NCBI GenBank assembly: GCA_963744875.1 | Contig: CAVUVQ010000013.1 | Coordinates: 424,701 to 488,700 of the forward strand | Length of the DNA stretch: 64,000 nt | Source: JACDAE01 sp963744875 | Lineage (GTDB): Bacteria; Chloroflexota; Ktedonobacteria; Ktedonobacterales; Ktedonobacteraceae | Direction of reading: 5' to 3' | Shown: positions 25,705 to 34,407 of the stretch, piece by piece | How positions within the stretch are numbered: position 1 is the first letter of the stretch | Layout of the letters: each line of letters starts with the position of its first letter | The notes under the pieces: generated by a model | Seen by the model: only the letters and a program-made list of their open reading frames with translations | Databases searched by the model: none | What the model was told of the DNA's origin: nothing | Made by a program: the position numbers and the translations under genes

Positions 25705-26664
25705 GTGGCAGAACAACAGGTATTTGTGGCATCTACACACACAGTACAAAGAGAGCAGCGGGGACGACTTGCTGATAGGATAGCGCGTTATGTCTTCCTG
25801 ATTTGTGCTGTTTTAATGATTTTAATTATTATTGGCGTTTTTGTTTTTATTGGCGTCAATGGCTTTAGAGTGTTTGCCGCCGATCCTCATGCTAGAAATT
25901 TCTTTACGAGCAGCAACTGGGATCCGCAAGGGCAAAATGGTACTCCGAGTTATGGCGCTCTGGGTTTCATTATAGGTTCGGTTGTTACTACATTGCTGGC
26001 GGTTATCATAGTTACTCCGCTTGCGTTCGGTATGGCGCTTTTCATGACGGAAATAACCCCAAAATGGCTAGAGAATATCTTGCGTCCATTACTGGAGATA
26101 TTTACTGGTATGCCTTCGGTCGTAATCGGTTTCCTTGGTTTAGTGATTTTAATTCCCTTTATCAGTCAGGTGATAGGTCCTCATACCCCTAATCCGGCTA
26201 CCGCTGGCGAAGGCTGGGCCACAGCGACTATCGTACTGATTCTCATGATTCTTCCTACCGTGACCAGTATATCGATAGATGCTTTGCGGGCCGTTCCTTC
26301 CGATGTGCGTGAGGCCAGTCTCGCGCTCGGCTCGACGCGCTGGCAGATGATGAAGAATGCAGTTATTCCTGCTGCTACTACCGGATTAGCGACTGCGGTG
26401 GTTCTAGGTATGGCACGTGCAATTGGTGAAGCTCTGGCGGTTAGCATGGTACTTCAGGGAACCTCTCTTCCCACTAACTGGTATAACCCACTGGGTTGGT
26501 TTCAGCCAAATGTAAATCTTACTCAGCCTATTGTGCTCTATTTCCAGGAAGCGGCAGGGGCAGAACGCGATGCATACTTCTTTTTAGGATTTGTCTTACT
26601 GATAATCTCGTTCTTATTTGTGGCTGTCAGCCGCTATCTAGCTAGCAGGAGTGTCTACAAATGA
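25705..26664 (+). CDS. pstC: phosphate ABC transporter permease PstC
   Basis: 319 residues from a GTG start (AAAGGA upstream). Six membrane helices. FTGMPSVVIGFLGLVILIPF and the EAA loop ASLALGSTRWQMMKNAVIPAATTGLATAVVLGMARAIGEALAVSMVLQG are characteristic of PstC. Forms the channel with PstA, driven by PstB. AGGAG near its end serves the next gene; its TGA overlaps an ATG at 26661. Confidence 0.94.
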   Translation: MAEQQVFVASTHTVQREQRGRLADRIARYVFLICAVLMILIIIGVFVFIGVNGFRVFAADPHARNFFTSSNWDPQGQNGTPSYGALGFIIGSVVTTLLAVIIVTPLAFGMALFMTEITPKWLENILRPLLEIFTGMPSVVIGFLGLVILIPFISQVIGPHTPNPATAGEGWATATIVLILMILPTVTSISIDALRAVPSDVREASLALGSTRWQMMKNAVIPAATTGLATAVVLGMARAIGEALAVSMVLQGTSLPTNWYNPLGWFQPNVNLTQPIVLYFQEAAGAERDAYFFLGFVLLIISFLFVAVSRYLASRSVYK

Positions 26665-27594
26665 GTGCACAATCAGTTTCACAGGCATCTGAGATCTGAA
26701 GAAGATAAGCAACGTCGGGTATCTCTGGAAGGTTTAGTACGAAGGTTACACGCAAGTAATAATGTTGCTCTTACAGTACTATGCGCTGTGGCAGCGCTTG
26801 TTTGCCTGATATTCTTCGTTGTTATTGTATATATCATGGCGAAAGGCTTTGCCTATCTGATCAATCCCGCGTTCTATGCTGGTACTGGCGAGAGTGCTAT
26901 AGGTGCGCAGCTATTCAATACTTTTTATATCCTGATCCTTTCAGAGATAATTCTGGTACCAATTTCGCTAGCCGCTGCGATTTACCTGATAGAGTATGCA
27001 CGTCAGGGACCATTAGTAACGACAATTCACTTTGCTGCTGAAACACTGGCGGGTGTGCCTTCTCTTGTACTAGGGTTGTTTGGCTACCTGGTTTTCGGAA
27101 GCTTACTGGCACTTGGAACAACACGTCTGACCGGTGCTCTTACGCTACTTTGCCTGAATCTTCCACTATCGGTCCGTCTCTTTGAAGATGCGTTGACATC
27201 GGTACCACGCACTATGCGTGAAGGTGGCCTTGCTTTGGGCACCACGAAATGGCGAATGATACGTACCATCGTTCTTCCTTCGGCCCTTCCTGGTATTGTA
27301 ACAGGAATCGTTTTATCAGCAGGTAAGATTATCGCTGAGGCGGCGGCACTCATCTTTACGATGGGAACCAGTAATCCTGGCAATGTCTTCACCCTCAATC
27401 CTCTCATTGGTAGTGACAACTTAACTATTCGTATCTGGTATGTACAGACGTTAGGTGCGGGTGCAGTACCTCAAAACGCCGTCAATTCAGTCTCTGCAGG
27501 TGGAGCAGCCGTACTGATTATAATTCTGCTGGTTATTAACCTTGGAGCACGCGGCCTTGGTCGCGTCATTCAACGCCGTATCACCGCCGCGTAA
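26665..27594 (+). CDS. pstA: phosphate ABC transporter permease PstA (N-terminus uncertain)
   Basis: 309 residues if read from GTG 26665. Six helices; FAAETLAGVPSLVLGLFGYLVFG and GGLALGTTKWRMIRTIVLPSALPGIVTGIVLSAGKIIAEAAALIFTMG are PstA hallmarks. The better-placed start is the ATG at 26661, which overlaps the pstC stop (ATGA) nine bases after AGGAG. That frame encodes MSAQSVSQASEI and stops at once. Removing one base near 26690 would join it to the PstA frame, so either the N-terminus uses GTG or there is a one-base insertion. The transmembrane core is intact. Confidence 0.9.
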   Translation: MHNQFHRHLRSEEDKQRRVSLEGLVRRLHASNNVALTVLCAVAALVCLIFFVVIVYIMAKGFAYLINPAFYAGTGESAIGAQLFNTFYILILSEIILVPISLAAAIYLIEYARQGPLVTTIHFAAETLAGVPSLVLGLFGYLVFGSLLALGTTRLTGALTLLCLNLPLSVRLFEDALTSVPRTMREGGLALGTTKWRMIRTIVLPSALPGIVTGIVLSAGKIIAEAAALIFTMGTSNPGNVFTLNPLIGSDNLTIRIWYVQTLGAGAVPQNAVNSVSAGGAAVLIIILLVINLGARGLGRVIQRRITAA

Positions 27595-27661
27595 GTTACA
27601 GTACTGTTCCCTTTGGTTGACCATAACGGTCACCATCAGAGAAGCGAGGATAAAGCTCTTT

Positions 27662-27889
27662 ATGAATGTTTCAGCCGACTCTCAGAACAATAGCGGGAAT
27701 ATTGCACTCCCAGATGGAGCGAACATTTTCTCGCGCAAAGTCGCACGAAGCGGCCATATCTCTTACGAAGGTCGTCCATACTTCATCAGTAAAGCGCTTG
27801 CAGGACGCTATATCCGGCTTGTGGTCCTGGCTGATCGCCTGATCGTCGATACGTCCATCCCATTGCATAAGGAATATCCGCTCGCGTAA
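27662..27889 (+). CDS. small protein inside the pst operon (75 aa)
   Basis: Starts at ATG 27662 (GCGAGGA upstream). The C-terminal half, HISYEGRPYFISKALAGRYIRLVVLADRLIVDTSIPLHKEY, looks like the short beta-barrel found at the C-terminus of integrase/transposase proteins, but there is no catalytic domain and no room for one. The N-terminus is polar and low-complexity. It lies between pstA and pstB, where phosphate operons do not usually carry a gene. I cannot assign a function; a domesticated DNA-binding or regulatory fragment is possible. Confidence 0.55.
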   Translation: MNVSADSQNNSGNIALPDGANIFSRKVARSGHISYEGRPYFISKALAGRYIRLVVLADRLIVDTSIPLHKEYPLA

Positions 27890-27922
27890 AATCGTTGAAG
27901 ATGATAGTAAAGGAGAGAATTT

Positions 27923-28834
27923 ATGTCAATGGAAGCTTCCCGGCTCAGCCAGCCACAACCTGTACAGGAAATGCAGGCTACAGTTCAAAGTGTTAATGGA
28001 GAAAAAACTACTGAAGAGGCAACTGCATCACCTTCTGACCATATGCGTGAGTTTGACCCCACGAAAACGCTGAAGACTAATGCGCCGTCGAAAATAGATG
28101 TTAAAGATACCGACTTTTATTATGGTGCCAAGCAGGCTCTGTATAAAGTAACCATACCTTTGCGTGAGCGCCAGGTTACGGCGTTGATCGGTCCATCCGG
28201 TTGTGGTAAATCAACATTTTTGCGTACACTTAATCGTATGAACGATTTGATACCTGGTACACGTACTGTTGGACAAGCACTTCTCGATGGTCAGAACATT
28301 TATGCTAAGACTACTGATGTTGTTATGCTTCGTCAACGTATCGGTATGGTTTTCCAGCGCCCCAATCCTTTTCCTAAATCAATTTTTGAGAATGTTGCTT
28401 ATGGGTTACGCGTACAGGGTAAGCCACAGAAATATATTAAGGAAAAGGTCGAGGAAAGCCTGCGTGGTGCAGCTATCTGGGACGAAGTCAAAGATCGCTT
28501 AGATGCTTCCGCATTAGGACTGTCAGGTGGACAGCAGCAACGTCTCTGTATCGCGCGTGCTCTGGCTGTTGAGCCTGAAGTACTGCTTATGGACGAACCA
28601 GCCTCTGCTCTTGACCCGATCGCAACGCTCAAAATTGAGGAACTGGTCACTGAATTAGTAAAGAACTATACAATTGTTATTGTAACGCATAACATGCAAC
28701 AGGCTGCACGTGTCTCGCATTTCACTGGTTTCTTCCTGAGTGGTAAACTTATTGAGCATGGACCAACGACCCAGATCTTTGAGCGTCCTCGACAGAAAGA
28801 GACGGAAGATTATATTAGTGGGCGCTTTGGTTGA
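27923..28834 (+). CDS. pstB: phosphate ABC transporter ATPase PstB
   Basis: 303 residues. Walker A GPSGCGKST, Q-loop MVFQRPNPFPKSIFENVAYG, signature LSGGQQQR and Walker B VLLMDEPASALDP are all intact; FPKSI and RTLNRMNDLIPG are PstB-specific. The first ~55 residues form a polar extension absent from typical 250-residue PstB proteins. Energises phosphate import through PstCA. Followed by phoB after 16 bp. Confidence 0.95.
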   Translation: MSMEASRLSQPQPVQEMQATVQSVNGEKTTEEATASPSDHMREFDPTKTLKTNAPSKIDVKDTDFYYGAKQALYKVTIPLRERQVTALIGPSGCGKSTFLRTLNRMNDLIPGTRTVGQALLDGQNIYAKTTDVVMLRQRIGMVFQRPNPFPKSIFENVAYGLRVQGKPQKYIKEKVEESLRGAAIWDEVKDRLDASALGLSGGQQQRLCIARALAVEPEVLLMDEPASALDPIATLKIEELVTELVKNYTIVIVTHNMQQAARVSHFTGFFLSGKLIEHGPTTQIFERPRQKETEDYISGRFG

Positions 28835-28850
28835 TCAACAGGAGGCTAGC

Positions 28851-29588
28851 GTGGCTCGTAAAATTCTGGTGGTGGACGACGAGGCAGTTCTGGTTGAAAC
28901 TATTGCCTATAATCTAGAACAGGCAGGCTATCGTGTTGTGACCGCCTCAGATGGCAATAGTGCTTTAGAGGCTGCACGAAGCGAGGATCCAGATCTGATT
29001 CTGCTTGATATTATGCTACCGGGCATTGATGGCCTGGAAGTATGCCGCCAGTTGCGCCGGGAAAGTGGTACTGCCACGACGCCTATTGTGATGCTCACTG
29101 CTAAAAGTGATGAGATAGATAAAGTGGTCGGCCTGGAAGTTGGTGCTGATGACTATGTAACCAAACCCTTTGGTCGACGTGAGTTGCTGGCACGCGTTCG
29201 GGCTTTACTGCGCCGTGTTGATTATCCTGCCGCCAGTGAGGAGCGTCAACCAGCGCAGGATCCAGCGCAGGAAGTACGTCCGGTCAGCCGCGAACTTGTT
29301 GCTGGTCCGCTACGTATCGATCTGGCTGGCAGACGTGTAAATTGTCGTGGGCAGGAAATGGAACTGCAACCTAAGCAGTTTGAATTGCTCACCTACCTTG
29401 TACGCAATCGCGGCACCGTCCTGACACGTGACCAGCTTCTGCACAACGTCTGGGGCTACGACTATGCCGGTGATACACGCACCGTCGATGTCCATGTGCG
29501 CTGGCTACGCGAGAAGCTGGAGGAAGATCCAGCCAATCCAAAACTGATTCAGACCGTGCGCGGCGTTGGTTATGTGTTTCGCTGGTAG
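28851..29588 (+). CDS. phoB: PhoB-type response regulator (OmpR family)
   Basis: 245 residues from GTG 28851, chosen because AGGAGG lies seven bases upstream and the protein then begins ARKILVVDDE. Receiver domain: DDE acid pocket, phosphoacceptor in LILLDIMLPG, MLTAKSD and the KPF lysine. Winged-helix DNA-binding domain: LQPKQFELLTYLVRNRGTVLTRDQLLHNVWGYDYAGDTRTVDVHVRWLREKL and GVGYVF. The linker of about 30 residues is longer than in E. coli PhoB. Being the last gene of the pst locus, it is probably the phosphate regulator. Its histidine kinase and PhoU are not in the window. Confidence 0.88.
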   Translation: MARKILVVDDEAVLVETIAYNLEQAGYRVVTASDGNSALEAARSEDPDLILLDIMLPGIDGLEVCRQLRRESGTATTPIVMLTAKSDEIDKVVGLEVGADDYVTKPFGRRELLARVRALLRRVDYPAASEERQPAQDPAQEVRPVSRELVAGPLRIDLAGRRVNCRGQEMELQPKQFELLTYLVRNRGTVLTRDQLLHNVWGYDYAGDTRTVDVHVRWLREKLEEDPANPKLIQTVRGVGYVFRW

Positions 29589-29604
29589 GTACGCACGTTT
29601 TTGT

Positions 29605-30787
29605 TTACGCTTCCGGCAATGTAAAATTATGCTGCTGGAGGCGTTTGATGAAGGCTGGACGGCGTAAATGAGGTTGGACCCATGTGCGGAAACGCTCTTG
29701 AAATGTCGGAGTTTCTTTAAAGCGAGCCGCTGAATCACGAAGCTTGATTAACATTTGAATTGCATCATCGTAGCCTGCTCCGGAACCACGCTCCGCACTC
29801 TTATCGACTTGACGCCAGTAAGTGTCCTGATGCTCATGGATCTGCTGCAACTCCTGCTCACGGGCTAAGCGTTCGCGCTCCAACTCGCGCTGGCGAGCTA
29901 ATCTTTCCTGCTCAAGCTTCTCGCGTGCCAGTTGCGCTTGAATAGCCTTGCTTTCGGTGAGCAACGTAGCGTAGGTGACGTGTTCGGCTGTTGAAGGTGC
30001 CGCTTTAGTTTTGTCCTTGCCCAGTTCACGCAATTCTCTGACGAGTTGGTGACTCAGACCAGGTTCATTTTGTGCTAACCGAAGTAGGTAATCGTCGCGT
30101 CGCTCTGGTGCTAACAATTTGAGCCATTCAGTAAAATCATCGCCTTTCGATGGGGCTGCTTTGCTGCTATGGTGGCCTGCTGCAACGAGCAGTTCTTGTG
30201 GCACTTGTAACAATTCTGCGAGCGCTTGTTGTGCTTCAGTCAACGTACCAAATGCAGGAGGCACAGGTGGTGTAGTATTTTCAATGTTCTCATCCTCGTC
30301 ATCTCTCGTCATCGTCATAGTTCCCTATTATCTCTTGAGCCGCTAGCCAGGCGATGTAGAGTCCTCGTTGGTCGCCTTCCATGAGTTCATCGCGAATAGG
30401 AATGAGCGATCCCAGTTCATATTCAGTCCAATTGTCGGGGCTTTCCATCTCGCCAAAGTGGATATCGAGGATATCATAGTCCTTATGTTTGCTGAATGTG
30501 ACCAAATCATCGAAATCATAACTATCAAGAAGATTGGCTGGCAAGATTCCATGTGGGAAGCGTAACGCTAGCTGGGGTGCACCTCAGTTGGCCCAGTAGA
30601 GGAAGCCATCGAAGAACTCACACAACACTTCGACGGGATCATGCTTGAAATCCCCCCAATGGTATTCTATGATAGCATGGGTAGAGGAGGCGTCGATGTG
30701 GCTAGAAAGGTTGTTGACAGCATTGAGTTCCTTTTGTGTCAAAGGTCGATCGCTGGTCATAAATTCGTAACGCTGGTATTCGCTCAT
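29605..30787 (-). pseudogene. conserved hypothetical protein gene, broken by a stop and a frameshift
   Basis: Three fragments read on in order: 30787-30584 (MSEYQRYEFMTSDRPLTQKE...FLYWAN), 30583-30299 (GAPQLALRFPHGILPANLL...NYDDDER) and 30318-29605 (EDENIENTTPPVPPAFG...). The first break is an in-frame TGA where the family pattern calls for Trp (YWAN-W-GAPQL). The second is one extra base in the acidic run near 30310. The ~390-residue whole resembles a hypothetical family beginning MSEYQYYEF that I recall from Gram-positive and Chloroflexota genomes, with an Arg/Glu-rich coiled coil in its C-terminal third. TGA is used as a normal stop elsewhere in the window, so recoding is unlikely. Confidence 0.75.
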
Positions 30788-30888
30788 TGGTGTTATCCTC
30801 AGGTAGTATTGATGTTAATATACACCTTATCGGGTTACTGTTCAAGAATGTACCTGAGTCAAACTCTCAAAGGTACTCATGAGGTTAT

Positions 30889-31629
30889 TCACAATCTTCC
30901 TGTAGAAATCCAGGCTGCCCAATCAGGACGCCCATTATCTCGTGCAATGCTTGCGACCTTTTCCCAATCATACGGCACGAGCACATGCTCAACTTGCCAT
31001 CCACTCTCCATTTTGTTAAGTACCGCATATTTCGCGTAAGGACTTCCAGACTCCATTCCATGAGGCAAGGGAAGGTCTGATGTATAGGCTGGCATTCCAA
31101 CACTACCGGGATTCACAATAAGCTTTCCAGATGGCAGAAAAACCGTACGTGGCAGATGACTATGTCCACAGAGAATAACTGACTGCTCAACATTCGCTAA
31201 CGTTGCTGCTATGCCTGCTGTATTGCGCAGGAAAACTCCTCTGGGAGTGACTTCTTCAAGCAGATATGTCTCATCGGAAGAGAGATCACCATGAAATAAA
31301 AATACTTCGTTCGCAACAACTGCCGTTATCGGAAAACTGCGTATCCATTCTAGATGCGTTGGTTCCAGGTGCTCCAATGTGTAGGCGGTTGCCATCGAAG
31401 GGTGCTCTGGCGGTGAGAGTAGGATGCGATCATCGTTTCCTTGAATGGTCGGAATATTAAGGTCGATGAGTCGATCAGCCGTGCCAGCAGGATCAAGCGG
31501 CCCCAATAGACAATCTCCAAGGTTGACGATGCGCTGGATGTTTTTGTGCTGAATATCATGCAGAACTGCATCCAGTGCCCAGCTGTTGCCATGGATGTCT
31601 GCGATTATGGCAAGTGGAAAGTCTGTCAT
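30889..31629 (-). CDS. calcineurin-like metallophosphoesterase
   Basis: 246 residues. All metal-binding motifs are present: DIHGN (residue 10), GDCLLGP, GNDDR, FHGD, GHSH and NPGSVG. This layout belongs to the YfcE/MJ0936-like small phosphodiesterases, with a di-metal centre that cleaves phosphodiesters or phosphomonoesters. The substrate cannot be told. Its ATG overlaps the stop of the upstream membrane gene by four bases, so the two are translationally coupled. Confidence 0.88.
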   Translation of the reverse strand: MTDFPLAIIADIHGNSWALDAVLHDIQHKNIQRIVNLGDCLLGPLDPAGTADRLIDLNIPTIQGNDDRILLSPPEHPSMATAYTLEHLEPTHLEWIRSFPITAVVANEVFLFHGDLSSDETYLLEEVTPRGVFLRNTAGIAATLANVEQSVILCGHSHLPRTVFLPSGKLIVNPGSVGMPAYTSDLPLPHGMESGSPYAKYAVLNKMESGWQVEHVLVPYDWEKVASIARDNGRPDWAAWISTGRL

Positions 31630-32039
31630 GGTAATTCTCTAGACAATCTTTGTGTCTTCGTCCTAAAAAGGAAGTATTTGCGCTTAAAAAGTAGATATAT
31701 TATTATCAGTGTAGACCAGAGAAAGTTTCCAAGGTAAGGCTGAATACCTGACTTGCCCCCTAAGAGGAAACTGATACCTCCAAAATAAGTCAAATAGATA
31801 AGTGTGAGATAAAACCCCCATGAGGAAAGAGAAAACAGCCCATAAGCAATGAAAAGTGCGAGTATTGCCGTCAATAGTAAAACGCTGATACCCATATTGA
31901 TCGGTAATCCCTGCCTTTCTGCAATTTGTCTGCTTACTGTTTCAGGCATCGTAAACATACTGACCAGAAGTACGATTGCTCCAAAAACATAGAAGCTCGA
32001 AATCAATATAATTCCCAGCGGCCTGTGTGGACGATTCAT
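31626..32039 (-). CDS. small integral membrane protein (137 aa)
   Basis: Start at 32039 because AGGAG precedes ATGAATCGTCC; a longer frame begins at 32117. Four hydrophobic helices (GIILISSFYVFGAIVLLVSMF, ISVLLLTAILALFIAYGLF, GFYLTLIYLTYFGGISFLLG, LWSTLIIIYLLF) and a basic C-terminus. Family not recognised. Overlaps the phosphoesterase start by four bases and follows another membrane gene. Confidence 0.65.
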   Translation of the reverse strand: MNRPHRPLGIILISSFYVFGAIVLLVSMFTMPETVSRQIAERQGLPINMGISVLLLTAILALFIAYGLFSLSSWGFYLTLIYLTYFGGISFLLGGKSGIQPYLGNFLWSTLIIIYLLFKRKYFLFRTKTQRLSRELP

Positions 32040-32128
32040 TATGTATATATCTCCTGGCATGATGACGATGAAAATGAAAATTAATCTCTTCAGAAAATAG
32101 TATAGCACGAAATGCACATTTTATCTAT

Positions 32129-32854
32129 CTAATCTTTACAAGCAAAATTTTTTCTGAGGTAGAGAGTAGATAGTATAAAAAAGCACAAATGAGGCAAGCT
32201 TAATACCGTTGGATACAAAATGTTTCCAAGCACAGGAATACTATGGATCTGACCTATAACCGTAATAATAAGACTGCCCACTGCTGGTACAAAAAGAACA
32301 AACCACTTTGGATAGCGCGTCCTGCTACGTAGAATAGTGACAATAACAATTCCCCATAGTATGAAATAGCAGATCTCAAAGAAGACTCCCAGGGGTAGGA
32401 TAAAGACGATCAGCGTATTTTGTAGATGGAGCAATGTTGCCTGTGCGGCACCTGTAGCATTGTGAGTCGCTTGTTCTACAAGAATGAGAGCCAGAAATGA
32501 CCCATGAAATATTGTTCCGATTACAATCCCATAGCTGATTATCCAGAAGAGCACGCGAAATAAGCGAGGAGCGGTTTTTGTCAGAACGGTGCAAACTACC
32601 CAATAGCCAGCAATTTCAAGAGGAATACAAAACACGCCCAAAAAACTTCCCACGAAGACACGCCAGAGCGCAATCGTAAGAGGGGCAGGAGTTGTCAAAC
32701 TATAGTTTCCCTGCGGATCATACTGTAAAATGAGGTCGGCAGCGACACAGCCCACAGCTGCAAAAATGCTAATAATTCCCATCCACAAAAGGAGCTTACG
32801 TGAAACGATCACTGGCTGCTGAACAGCTTTTAACTCCGGAATGCTGCTATTCAT
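32129..32854 (-). CDS. multi-pass membrane protein (241 aa)
   Basis: About six to seven hydrophobic helices. It starts LLLWMGIISIFAAVGCVAADLILQYDPQGNYS, which resembles DUF6796-type membrane proteins (an early GD/AD-LxxxY turn). FHGSFLALILVEQATHNATG and FEICYFILWGIVIVTILR follow. No enzymatic motif. Same direction as the small membrane protein and phosphoesterase genes, 90 bp before the former. Confidence 0.6.
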   Translation of the reverse strand: MNSSIPELKAVQQPVIVSRKLLLWMGIISIFAAVGCVAADLILQYDPQGNYSLTTPAPLTIALWRVFVGSFLGVFCIPLEIAGYWVVCTVLTKTAPRLFRVLFWIISYGIVIGTIFHGSFLALILVEQATHNATGAAQATLLHLQNTLIVFILPLGVFFEICYFILWGIVIVTILRSRTRYPKWFVLFVPAVGSLIITVIGQIHSIPVLGNILYPTVLSLPHLCFFILSTLYLRKNFACKD

Positions 32855-33115
32855 CAGTGAATACTCCTTTTGCTACGCCCTATGGAAGCCCTGAGCAATC
32901 TTCGTAATTAAAATATTTTTATTATGTAAAATAATATATTTTATACTATTTAAAAGTATGTTACCTGATGAGTAAAACCTTGTCAAGGGAAATAAGCTTT
33001 TAATTTTAGGGGAAACAAACGAGGTGCATAATCCTGGTACTGATGAGTTTCGTGAGATGAAACATGTGCATTGGGATTTTGAGGGAACGGTTAAACCCTG
33101 GTGGTATCCCTATGG

Positions 33116-33147
33116 TAAAAAATTGGAGCACCCCAAGAGGTGCTCCA
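33116..33147 (-). terminator. terminator of the HIT gene
   Basis: On the minus strand TGGAGCACC, a six-base loop and GGTGCTCCA (33124-33147), followed by a T-rich tract (33116-33123). Lies directly downstream of the HIT stop codon. Confidence 0.8.
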
Positions 33148-33150
33148 CAA

Positions 33151-33672
33151 TTATAGGTGAGTGTTAGCGTTATCTTCTTCGTCTTTGACCCTGGCAAGCG
33201 CCACTTTGAGTTGCTGGTAAACGGTATCGAGATGCTCTGGCATGACTTTTATATCGGCAACCACTGGCATAAAGTTTGTGTCTCCATTCCAACGTGGGAC
33301 GATGTGGTAATGCATATGTTCGGCAAAACCAGCTCCTGCAACCTTGCCCTCATTAATACCCATATTGAAGCCATCAGGATTTATCGCCAGGCGTAGTGCT
33401 TTTAATGCAAGTTGTGCCTGAGCCATTAATTCTGCAAGCGTATCTGCATCGAGTAATGAGATAGAACCCAGATGTTTGAATGGTGCTATCATCAAATGCC
33501 CATTATTGTAAGGGTATTTGTTGAGCATCATAAAACAGCGCTCGCCCCGATAGAGAATATGATACTCTTCATCACGATTGGCTGCTGGTTGCGTACAGAA
33601 TATACAACCTGGTGTGGGAGGAGTCTTCGGGGTAATGAAGGCCATACGCCAGGGTGCCCATAAATTTTCCAT
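33151..33672 (-). CDS. HIT family hydrolase/phosphorylase
   Basis: 173 residues. Starts LWAPWRMAFI with C-x2-C (CIFC), then NKYPYNNGHLMIAPFKH, and the histidine triad HMHYHIVPRW. This is the Ap4A phosphorylase-like branch of actinobacteria and Chloroflexota, which cleaves diadenosine polyphosphates or nucleotidyl bonds. The residues between the two motifs (GFNMGINEGKVAGAGFAEH) are conserved. It lies 27 bp downstream of the hxlR gene in the same direction, so it may share its promoter. Confidence 0.9.
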   Translation of the reverse strand: MENLWAPWRMAFITPKTPPTPGCIFCTQPAANRDEEYHILYRGERCFMMLNKYPYNNGHLMIAPFKHLGSISLLDADTLAELMAQAQLALKALRLAINPDGFNMGINEGKVAGAGFAEHMHYHIVPRWNGDTNFMPVVADIKVMPEHLDTVYQQLKVALARVKDEEDNANTHL

Positions 33673-33699
33673 ACAAATCCTTAAAAAGACGTTTGGTGG

Positions 33700-34134
33700 C
33701 TACTGGAGATTTTCGATACAGCCTGCACCCGTATTTTGCTTGTTCTCTCCTATGGAAGAATGCATAGAAGGTGTAGCTTGTTCTGGCAATGGTATCCATT
33801 CCTGCGCCCAGGTATGAATGGCATCTACGACTGGTTTGAGGGCACGCCCTTTTTCCGTCAGTTGATACTCAACGCGGACAGGAATTTGTGGATATACAAT
33901 ACGTTGCACAATATTTTCTGTCTCCAGTTCGCGCAAGCGATCGCTTAGCACACGGTCAGAAAGTCCCTCTACCAGGGAAGTCAATTCGCAAAAACGACGC
34001 GGACCCTCTAGAAGCGCATTTAGTAATAACCCTGTCCATCGCTTACCAAGCAATTGAGCTGCATGTTCATAACGGGGACAGATCTGGCTAATTGATGTAG
34101 AAGATGATATTGATTCGATCGGCTTCGTCGCCAT
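33700..34134 (-). CDS. HxlR-family winged-helix transcriptional regulator
   Basis: 144 residues. CPRYEHAAQLLGKRWTGLLLNALLEGPRRFCELTSLVEGLSDRVLSDRLRELETENIVQRIVYPQIPVRVEYQLTEKGRAL is the full HxlR winged-helix with its N-terminal Cys. These dimers bind operators and often sense redox or small electrophiles through that Cys. C-terminal ~25 residues are unstructured. Transcribed toward HIT; its promoter overlaps the left att repeat of the integrated element. Confidence 0.92.
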   Translation of the reverse strand: MATKPIESISSSTSISQICPRYEHAAQLLGKRWTGLLLNALLEGPRRFCELTSLVEGLSDRVLSDRLRELETENIVQRIVYPQIPVRVEYQLTEKGRALKPVVDAIHTWAQEWIPLPEQATPSMHSSIGENKQNTGAGCIENLQ

Positions 34135-34206
34135 GTGAGCCTGCCATTTCCTGTTTTCTTGTTCACAGGGAACTGTGTATAAAGACGCCTAAATTCCAAC
34201 TCGCTT

Positions 34207-34235
34207 AGTATAACATGTTTTTTTATCTAAGGCAA
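34207..34235 (-). promoter_or_regulatory. hxlR promoter overlapping attL
   Basis: On the minus strand TTGCCT (34230-34235), a 17-bp spacer and TATACT (34207-34212), about 70 bp before the hxlR ATG. The -35 and whole spacer lie inside the 52-bp att repeat; only the first three bases of the -10 on the plus strand lie outside it. Confidence 0.55.
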
Positions 34236-34261
34236 GTAGCGCTACGTATAAAAAGTAAGCA
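34210..34261 (+). repeat. attL direct repeat
   Basis: 52 bp, identical to 40444-40495 except A/G at 34248. Contains the perfect palindrome GTAGCGCTAC, a candidate integrase core, next to a run of seven T. Confidence 0.85.
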
Positions 34262-34407
34262 ATACTTTCGATATACCAGTAAAACAAGCGTAGAGGCCAG
34301 ATTAAAACAAACAACCGTCAAAGGTTTCACCCTCCAACGGCAATAAATTAAACAACATTTTCAAATGATACTATGAACTAAGAAAGCCACAATAGCCCAT
34401 AGTATCT

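Noticed and set aside
30583..30585. TGA recoding as Trp or Sec in the broken hypothetical gene
   Set aside because: TGA is used as a stop in intact genes here and a second frameshift follows, so decay is simpler.
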